Positions 5,766-9,887 of a stretch of DNA of 9,887 nucleotides are shown here, one piece after another. The position numbers and the translations under genes were made by a program. The notes under the pieces are model-generated. The model saw nothing but the letters and a program-made list of their open reading frames with translations, was not told the DNA's origin and searched no databases. Each line of letters opens with the position of its first letter. The first letter of the stretch is position 1. Source of the DNA: CALZJC01 sp041574955 (lineage in GTDB: Bacteria > Acidobacteriota > Thermoanaerobaculia > Multivoradales > JAHEKO01); contig JBFGNS010000156.1 in assembly GCA_041574955.1 (NCBI GenBank), positions 1-9,887 of the forward strand. The letters are read 5' to 3'.

Positions 5766-6623
5766 CTAGCCGGCCACCAGCGACCGCGCTGTCACCAGGA
5801 TCACCCAGCCGATCCCCGCCACCCAGGCGGCCATCCAAACGGCTGTCAGCACCTCTCTCTCCCAGACGGAGAGCACCAGGTCGAGGGCCAGCCCGAGCCA
5901 GAGCCAACCGAACACCAGCAGCACCGGGAGCCCCGCCGCGCGCGGCGGAATCAGGCCGGCGCTGGCCACCACGAAGGCGGCGACGGTCAGTGCGAACAGG
6001 CAGAAGAACAGCGGCCGGCTCGTCAGCACGAAGAAGACGAACGCCCGGATTCGCTTCACGTGGGTCCGTGACAGCCGCCCGCGGCGGGCCGCGGCAAAGC
6101 GCGCGCGAACCTGCTGCAGCTCCGATCGCAGATGCCGGCCGGCTGGCGGAACGACCTTCTCCCCCCGGCCGCGAACGGGCTCACCGAGCCAGGTCTCGAG
6201 CGCGAAGGCGAAACCGCCGAGGTGCCAAGCCAGCTGGGACGAAAGGCCGATCATCACGAAGCGCCAGCGGGAGATCTCGGCGCCCCCGCTCAGCAGGTAA
6301 CGCGCGCGCGCCGCCAGCAGGGGCTCCCGGCCGACCTCCGGGACGCCGGCGCGAGCATCGAGTCCGAACCCCAGGGTCAGCGCGACGGCCAGCATGGCGA
6401 GCGCGATGCAGACCGGCAGGAGCACACGCCACAGGCCGGGAAGGACCACCGGCCGCGGCGCAAACCGCAGCCCACCTCTCAGGTGCGCCGCTACCCAGGT
6501 GGCCACGAAAGCCGTGAGCCCCACCACCCAGGCGCCCCCCGTCAGCAACAGGGTGCCGAGGAAGCTCAGCGCGTAGGCGGCCAGGATCGCGACGAAGAAC
6601 GCCGCGACGAGAGGTTCCACCAC
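5766..6623 (-). CDS. Seven-span integral membrane protein, unknown function
   Basis: The product is 285 aa from a GTG start. Hydrophobic segments lie at about 5-27, 31-47, 67-88, 120-142, 197-224, 230-253 and 258-278. A basic, charged cytoplasmic-type loop runs from about 148 to 195 (RSELQQVRARFAAARRGRLS), between the fourth and fifth spans. I do not recognise a named family. No transporter, protease or glycosyltransferase motif is visible. The start is uncertain: two GTG codons stand side by side (6623 and 6620), neither with a good Shine-Dalgarno site, and the first in-frame ATG is far inside the protein. The gene is 229 bases downstream of the beta-barrel gene and so may have its own promoter. 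Strong codon bias and an open frame with coherent membrane topology support it as real. Confidence 0.75.
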   Translation of the reverse strand: MVEPLVAAFFVAILAAYALSFLGTLLLTGGAWVVGLTAFVATWVAAHLRGGLRFAPRPVVLPGLWRVLLPVCIALAMLAVALTLGFGLDARAGVPEVGREPLLAARARYLLSGGAEISRWRFVMIGLSSQLAWHLGGFAFALETWLGEPVRGRGEKVVPPAGRHLRSELQQVRARFAAARRGRLSRTHVKRIRAFVFFVLTSRPLFFCLFALTVAAFVVASAGLIPPRAAGLPVLLVFGWLWLGLALDLVLSVWEREVLTAVWMAAWVAGIGWVILVTARSLVAG

Positions 6624-6654
6624 GCGCGAGCTGAGCCGAATCGCCGTCTCCCCC

Positions 6655-6674
6655 GCCGGCCCGCAACGGCCGGC
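6655..6674. other. Perfect 7-bp GC stem-loop upstream of membrane protein gene
   Basis: GCCGGCC (6655-6661) and GGCCGGC (6668-6674) pair perfectly around a 6-base loop. It lies about 30 bases before the GTG start at 6623 and downstream of the beta-barrel gene. It could end transcription of that gene or shape the leader of the next, but no T-run follows. Confidence 0.3.
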
Positions 6675-6699
6675 ACCGAGTCATCGCACCGGGTCATCA
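6674..6699. repeat. Tandem 13-bp direct repeat
   Basis: CACCGAGTCATCG (6674-6686) is followed directly by CACCGGGTCATCA (6687-6699), matching at 11 of 13 positions. It sits upstream of the membrane-protein gene, just beyond a GC hairpin. Adjacent direct repeats are the usual form of response-regulator sites, so an operator is possible. The rest of the gap 6624-6852 shows nothing else I can support. Confidence 0.4.
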
Positions 6700-6852
6700 T
6701 CGCAGGTCGCGACCTCCGAGCGCCGCTGCCGGGCGTCCACAACGCCCGGGAGGACGGCAGCCCGGGCCCCTAGAACCGGCTCGACCCAACCGCCCGTGCC
6801 GGAGGGGCGACCCGCGCAACGGCCAGCGACGCAGCGACCGTCCGGCCCCGGC

Positions 6853-7524
6853 TCACCAGCGGTAGGTGATCCCCACCCCGGCCTCGGTCTGCTGCAGCGT
6901 CCCGCCGAGCCGCTCCGGCAGGTCGTGCCAGAACGAGCGCCCCTCGACACGCACGGCGAGGTGACGGGCGAGCCCGATGCTCACGCCGCCGGCCAGGCTG
7001 GCCGAGAAGACGTCTTCATCCACCCGTGTCGCCGCGATGCCCGGGAAGAACGGGCGGTCGTAGGCCACGGCAGACGACTCGAACCAGGTACGGCCCACGG
7101 CGCCGGCCACGAACGGTCGCAGCCGCTCCCCGTCCCACTGGCGCCGCAACCCGAGCTGGGCCGTGCTGGACTCCCAGCTCTCCGGCGCCAGCACCACCTC
7201 GGGTGGCACCCGGCTCGACGACAGGGACAGCCGGCCGTCCTGCCGGCTCAGCAGGCCTTCGACGGCCCACTGCCGGGAGAACGGCACGTCCACGATCAGG
7301 GACGGTAAAGCCTCGCCGTCCCCGGTCGAGGCGTCGGCCAGCAGGCAGGGGGTGGTGATGCAGGCCAGGCTGACCGGCGAAGACGGGTCGATGCGGGCCT
7401 CGATCGGAAAGCTGGCGTCGCCGCTCCTGAGGCCGGCGGTGAGGGTGATCTCGACGCTGGCGCGGGTCGCCGCCGGCACTACGAGCGCACCGAGGACGAC
7501 GAGCAAGGCGGTTGGAAAGCGCAT
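6853..7524 (-). CDS. Outer-membrane beta-barrel protein
   Basis: The product is 223 aa. It has a signal peptide (MRFPTALLVVLGALVVPAA, cut near TRA|SV) and a mature part of alternating amphipathic strands such as VEITLTAGLRSG, SLIVDVPFSRQWAVEGLLSRQ, STAQLGLRRQW, RPFVAGAVGRTWFESS, FSASLAGGVSIGLARHLAVRVEGRSFW and EAGVGITYRW. The last residue is an aromatic Trp, as expected for insertion by the Bam machinery. This agrees with the small eight-strand OmpA/OmpW-like barrel class. No ligand is evident. Two Cys in SLACITTPCLL (within the first long loop) could form a disulfide outside the cell or in the periplasm. The ATG at 7524 has AAGGAA seven bases upstream. A 216-base gap separates it from the DUF4440 gene, so it probably has its own promoter. 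Confidence 0.85.
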   Translation of the reverse strand: MRFPTALLVVLGALVVPAATRASVEITLTAGLRSGDASFPIEARIDPSSPVSLACITTPCLLADASTGDGEALPSLIVDVPFSRQWAVEGLLSRQDGRLSLSSSRVPPEVVLAPESWESSTAQLGLRRQWDGERLRPFVAGAVGRTWFESSAVAYDRPFFPGIAATRVDEDVFSASLAGGVSIGLARHLAVRVEGRSFWHDLPERLGGTLQQTEAGVGITYRW

Positions 7525-7531
7525 GGCTTGG

Positions 7532-7537
7532 TTCCTT
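7532..7537 (-). promoter_or_regulatory. Shine-Dalgarno AAGGAA for beta-barrel protein
   Basis: The minus strand reads AAGGAA seven bases before the ATG at 7524, fixing the start that puts the signal peptide at the N-terminus. Confidence 0.65.
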
Positions 7538-7586
7538 GGTAGAAGGCTCCGCGACAGGCGGGACCTCTCGCGTATTCATCAAGCAA

Positions 7587-7599
7587 AGTGGATACCACT
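7587..7599. promoter_or_regulatory. 13-bp palindrome, candidate operator
   Basis: AGTGGATACCACT is a perfect inverted repeat (5-bp arms, 3-base centre) 63 bases upstream of the beta-barrel start, in a locally AT-richer stretch. On the minus strand it touches a possible -35 box TTGCAG (7598-7603). The matching -10 box is poor, so the promoter itself is uncertain. A dimeric repressor or activator site is a reasonable guess. Confidence 0.35.
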
Positions 7600-7697
7600 G
7601 CAACGTCCCCTGCCGCCGCGCCGGGTCGAGCGGCGGGTGTCGCTCGCGGACCCGGGTGGAGGCAGCTGGAGGAGATACCTGCGGTGCCGGAGCCGGC

Positions 7698-7723
7698 CGG
7701 TCAGCCACCCGATCGGCTGGCCG
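7698..7723 (-). terminator. Stem-loop after DUF4440 gene
   Basis: CGGTCAGCC (7698-7706) pairs with GGCTGGCCG (7715-7723) over 9 positions with one wobble, around an 8-base loop. It begins 17 bases past the stop of the DUF4440 gene on the minus strand, where a terminator would be expected. There is no following T-run. Confidence 0.35.
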
Positions 7724-7740
7724 ACCTCACCCGAGCGGTC

Positions 7741-8256
7741 TCACTCGGCCCCGGACTCGGCCCGCTCCGGTTCCGGCGGGCCGCTCGGCCGGTGCCACAT
7801 GTCGTAGCGCATCCGCCAGGCGCCGTCGCCCTGCCGCACCCAGACCACCAGGTAGCGCCCGGATGCCGTGACCGGCGGCGCGTCACCGCGCTGGCTCGTG
7901 CTGTGCCAGGTGCCGACGTCGACCGCCATGTCCCCCGCCACGACCAGCTCCGACGACTCCATGGCGTGCGCGACCTGGCGACGCCCCGGGCCCCAGGCGA
8001 AGTAGCGAGCCGCCGCTTCGCGCCCGCGGAACTCGCCGCCCGGCGGCAGCAGCACCGCGTCCTCGGTGTACAGCTCCGCTATCGCCCGTGAGTCGTTCCG
8101 TACGTAGGCGTCGGAGAAAGCGCGGCTGGCCGCCGCGATCGCGGCCCGGTCGGCCGCACCGGCCTCCGGCGGATCGGCCGCCGCGGCAGATCCCGGGCCG
8201 CTGCCGCAAAGAGCGAACACGAGCGCTGCCACCAGCCCGGGCGCGAGTCGTCGCAT
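7741..8256 (-). CDS. Secreted DUF4440 / SnoaL-like protein
   Basis: The product is 171 aa from the ATG at 8256. A signal peptide (MRRLAPGLVAALVFAL, cut near SAAAA|DP) is followed by a single NTF2-fold domain of the DUF4440 type at about residues 36-150: an N-terminal helix AAIAAASRAFSDAYVRND, the hallmark LYTEDAVLLPPGG and FRGREAAARYF, and late strands ending in WRMRYDMWH. Related proteins are annotated as SgcJ/EcaC-type or polyketide-cyclase-like, but family members have diverse or unknown activity, so no reaction is assigned. A Cys in FALCGSG does not fit a lipobox because Leu precedes it. A GTG at 8274 would add six residues with acidic charge before the signal peptide; neither start has a good Shine-Dalgarno site. 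It lies downstream of a small membrane protein gene and may be co-transcribed with it. Confidence 0.85.
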   Translation of the reverse strand: MRRLAPGLVAALVFALCGSGPGSAAAADPPEAGAADRAAIAAASRAFSDAYVRNDSRAIAELYTEDAVLLPPGGEFRGREAAARYFAWGPGRRQVAHAMESSELVVAGDMAVDVGTWHSTSQRGDAPPVTASGRYLVVWVRQGDGAWRMRYDMWHRPSGPPEPERAESGAE

Positions 8257-8285
8257 GGCCTCTCGAGTGTCCACCGTGCTGGTAG

Positions 8286-8297
8286 TCCAGTCCTGGA
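8286..8297. repeat. Short inverted repeat TCCAGTCCTGGA
   Basis: Five-base arms TCCAG and CTGGA flank a 2-base centre in the short gap between two minus-strand genes, about 30 bases before the DUF4440 start. It could be an operator; chance is also likely. Confidence 0.2.
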
Positions 8298-8310
8298 ACG
8301 AACGCGGATC

Positions 8311-8958
8311 CTAGCCCGCCTTGTGCAGCGGCAGCCCGTCGACCGCCCGCTTCGCCGCCTGCGCCGTCGCCAGCCCCACCACCAGGCCCGTCACGCCGAG
8401 GAAGGTCGCGAAGCCCGCCGGGCTGCCGAGGCCTCCGATCAGCAGGTCGGCCGCCAGCCCGCCCGCCGGCAGCCCGGCGCCGAAGGCGGCCGTGCAGCGA
8501 CCGGTCCAGCCCGCGGGGGCGCCGCCGTACGGCCGCAGGGCAATGCGCTGTGTCGCACCCACGGCCAGGCCCGTCAGGGTGCCGATCACCGCCAGGCTGA
8601 GCACCCTGCCCGCCGGGCCACCGCCCACCAGCCGCATCTGCTCCCCCGTGATCGCGCGCCCAACGACCTCGACCAGCACGACGCCGAGGGTCATGCCGAC
8701 CCCGAGCGCCGCCGCCGAGGCCGCCACCCAGCGCACACCGGCGCGATGCCACCGCCAGACGGCCAGCCACTGCGACGCCCCGAACAGCGAGCCGGCCAGC
8801 GCCAGCATCACCGGCGTGACCAGGACCATCCCGACCAGCGCTTCGATCTGGCCTGCAAGCCCGAGACCGGCCGCGATTCCGACCACCAGACCCAGCGCCG
8901 ACAGCACCACCCAGCGCACCTCGAATCCGGACACTCGACTGCTGGAGCTCTGGCTCAT
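8311..8958 (-). CDS. Small multi-spanning membrane protein with internal repeats
   Basis: The product is 215 aa with about six hydrophobic spans (15-36, 41-63, 76-100, 117-138, 152-176, 179-199), rich in Gly and Ala. An internal repeat is visible: FGASQWLAVWRW (59-70) aligns with VGATQRIALRPY (133-144), and a weaker third copy VVGLATAQAAKRAV (193-206) follows. Proteins with this G-A-x-Q-W-L pattern are common in environmental bacteria as uncharacterised membrane proteins. No function can be given. The ATG at 8958 has AGGAGG four bases upstream, which excludes the longer in-frame reading up to 9111. A TATACT hexamer at 9037-9042 on the minus strand might be the -10 box of its promoter, but no convincing -35 box accompanies it. 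Confidence 0.8.
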   Translation of the reverse strand: MSQSSSSRVSGFEVRWVVLSALGLVVGIAAGLGLAGQIEALVGMVLVTPVMLALAGSLFGASQWLAVWRWHRAGVRWVAASAAALGVGMTLGVVLVEVVGRAITGEQMRLVGGGPAGRVLSLAVIGTLTGLAVGATQRIALRPYGGAPAGWTGRCTAAFGAGLPAGGLAADLLIGGLGSPAGFATFLGVTGLVVGLATAQAAKRAVDGLPLHKAG

Positions 8959-8962
8959 GAAT

Positions 8963-8968
8963 CCTCCT
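8963..8968 (-). promoter_or_regulatory. Shine-Dalgarno AGGAGG for small membrane protein
   Basis: A consensus AGGAGG lies four bases before the ATG at 8958 on the minus strand and decides that start. Confidence 0.75.
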
Positions 8969-9036
8969 CGACCGGCCGGTCCGTCAACCCGCGCGGAGCA
9001 CGAGCCGGTCTCGCTGGCCTGCGGTTGGACTCTCGC

Positions 9037-9042
9037 AGTATA
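9037..9042 (-). promoter_or_regulatory. Possible -10 box TATACT
   Basis: The minus strand reads TATACT, a 5 of 6 match to the sigma-70 -10 consensus, about 79 bases before the ATG at 8958, in the 168-base gap after the SnoaL-like gene. No good -35 box is found at 16-18 bases, so this is a weak call. Confidence 0.25.
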
Positions 9043-9126
9043 CGGCCGCGCCGCAACGGTGCCGTCTCGAAGTCGACACGCCGCGCCGCGCCGACGGACG
9101 GGGTCTGGCACCGCGCGGCCCGGCCC

Positions 9127-9513
9127 CTAGTACGAGCCGTCGAGGCTCGCCTGCTCCTCGGGCGACAGCACCTCGCGGATCCTGGCGCTGTCGTAGAACG
9201 AGCGGATCTCCACGATCGTGTCGCCCGCGACGCGCACCCAGTCGCACGACTCGACGACACCCTTGGGCGTGCGGTTGTCGAACCGCACAGCCGCCACGTC
9301 GCCGGTGGCGATCGTCTCGAGGATACGGAGCTCGGCGACGCTCTTGCGCGCCATCGGCTCGATCGCCGTCAGGTAGGTGTCGCGATCGTCGAACCGGCCG
9401 AACGGGCTGACGTGGACGAAGTCGGGCGCCAGGTGCGCCCGCAGCCACTCCATGTCGAACCGCTTCCAAGCCTCGATCCAGCCCTCGGCCAGCTCCGCGC
9501 TGCGCTCGCTCAT
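9127..9513 (-). CDS. SnoaL-like / nuclear transport factor 2 family protein
   Basis: The product is 128 aa from the ATG at 9513, with no signal peptide, so cytoplasmic. It forms a single NTF2-fold domain: helix ELAEGWIEAWKRFDMEWLRAHL, then the hallmark APDFVHVSPFGRFDDRDTYL, a helix, and strands AELRILETIATGDVAAVRF, SCDWVRVAGDTIVEIRSFYD, which is the typical C-terminal ending of the SnoaL-like group. Members bind or isomerise small hydrophobic molecules, or have no known activity; the acidic and His residues here do not allow a substrate to be named. An upstream ATG at 9528 is possible (133 aa), but GGAGG sits five bases from 9513, which I prefer. The upstream membrane-protein gene ends at 9534, only 20 bases away, so the two are very likely co-transcribed. 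Confidence 0.85.
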   Translation of the reverse strand: MSERSAELAEGWIEAWKRFDMEWLRAHLAPDFVHVSPFGRFDDRDTYLTAIEPMARKSVAELRILETIATGDVAAVRFDNRTPKGVVESCDWVRVAGDTIVEIRSFYDSARIREVLSPEEQASLDGSY

Positions 9514-9518
9514 CGTCG

Positions 9519-9523
9519 CCTCC
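9519..9523 (-). promoter_or_regulatory. Shine-Dalgarno GGAGG for SnoaL-like protein
   Basis: GGAGG on the minus strand lies five bases before the ATG at 9513 and inside the possible longer reading from 9528. It favours the shorter protein. Confidence 0.6.
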
Positions 9524-9533
9524 GTCATGCCCG

Positions 9534-9887
9534 CTAGTCGCCGGGCTGCTCCTCAGGGGTCGAAACGGCCCGCTCGCCCGCCGGCTTCTGGAACCCGGCC
9601 CAGCGCTCGACCAGCCATCGCGACCGAACCAGGACGAACCCGCCCACCCCCAGCGTGACGACCGCGTAGAGCGTCTCGAAGAAGGTCGAGCTGCTAAGAA
9701 ACGCCTCCCTCTCGGTCTCGGCTCCCGCGCGCAGCACCCACAGGACGCTGACCAGCTTGTCCACCAGCTGCGGGATCGCCCCCATCACCCAGACCGCGCC
9801 GACCACCGAGAACGCCACCGCCTGGACCGCGCCAGCGGGCGAGGTGAGCTCGAGATCGTCGGCGCTGCTGAACAGGAAACGCGCCAC
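9534..9887 (-). CDS. Small membrane protein, partial (N-terminus beyond window)
   Basis: The C-terminal 117 residues are present and the frame is open to the right edge, so the true start is probably outside. Two hydrophobic spans are visible, AVAFSVVGAVWVMGAIPQLV and TLYAVVTLGVGGFVLV, separated by a short polar stretch, with a charged tail (residues about 95-117). The pattern (a SPAGAVQAVAFSVVGAVW-type first span, a variable loop, a second span and a short RW-containing end) resembles uncharacterised two- to four-span proteins common in proteobacteria. No function can be assigned. The gene runs directly into the SnoaL-like gene, probably in one operon. Confidence 0.7.
   Translation of the reverse strand: MARFLFSSADDLELTSPAGAVQAVAFSVVGAVWVMGAIPQLVDKLVSVLWVLRAGAETEREAFLSSSTFFETLYAVVTLGVGGFVLVRSRWLVERWAGFQKPAGERAVSTPEEQPGD

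Noticed and set aside
4976..6517. 513-aa plus-strand frame across the DUF2878 gene and its convergent neighbour
   Set aside because: Its composition is almost entirely Arg, Pro, Ala and Gly, and it crosses from one real gene into the antisense of another.
8323..9537. 404-aa plus-strand frame opposite the membrane and SnoaL-like genes
   Set aside because: It is low-complexity Arg/His/Ala/Gln, antisense to two well-supported genes with Shine-Dalgarno sites.

Overview
The window is very GC-rich (roughly 70% by eye) and densely coded. It contains eleven protein genes, ten complete and one cut by the right edge. Signal peptides, an outer-membrane beta-barrel protein, good Shine-Dalgarno sites and one textbook sigma-70 promoter point to a Gram-negative bacterium. 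The gene content (secreted PQQ-like propellers, DUF4440/SnoaL proteins, a DUF2878 protein with its secreted partner) would suit Acidobacteriota or a high-GC gammaproteobacterium. I cannot decide between them from sequence alone. There is no rRNA, tRNA, CRISPR array, transposase, phage gene or toxin-antitoxin pair that I can see.

Layout. (1) Positions 75-3930, minus strand: a sugar-phosphate nucleotidyltransferase of the mannose-1-phosphate guanylyltransferase type is followed by two secreted PQQ-like beta-propeller proteins that look like a tandem duplication. The gaps are 94 and 141 bases, so they may be one loose operon. (2) Positions 3931-4188: a divergent regulatory region with a near-perfect sigma-70 promoter for the rightward genes, a weaker candidate for the leftward genes, and two short arrays of an AT-rich 9-mer in opposite orientations. 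(3) Positions 4189-5708, plus strand: a secreted protein of a conserved but uncharacterised type, then a DUF2878 multi-spanning membrane protein. (4) Positions 5766-9887, minus strand: in transcription order, a partial small membrane protein, a SnoaL/NTF2-like protein, a small membrane protein with internal repeats, a secreted DUF4440 protein, an outer-membrane beta-barrel protein and a seven-span membrane protein. Gaps of about 168, 216 and 229 bases suggest several transcription units rather than one.

Most of the products are envelope proteins: exported, inner-membrane or outer-membrane. Apart from the nucleotidyltransferase, none can be given a definite biochemical role. No stretch longer than 300 bases lacks a gene. 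I see no coherent new defence or mobile system. The best candidates for follow-up are the secreted-protein/DUF2878 pair with its promoter, the recurring 9-mer in the leaders, and the nucleotidyltransferase with an altered active-site motif next to duplicated propellers.
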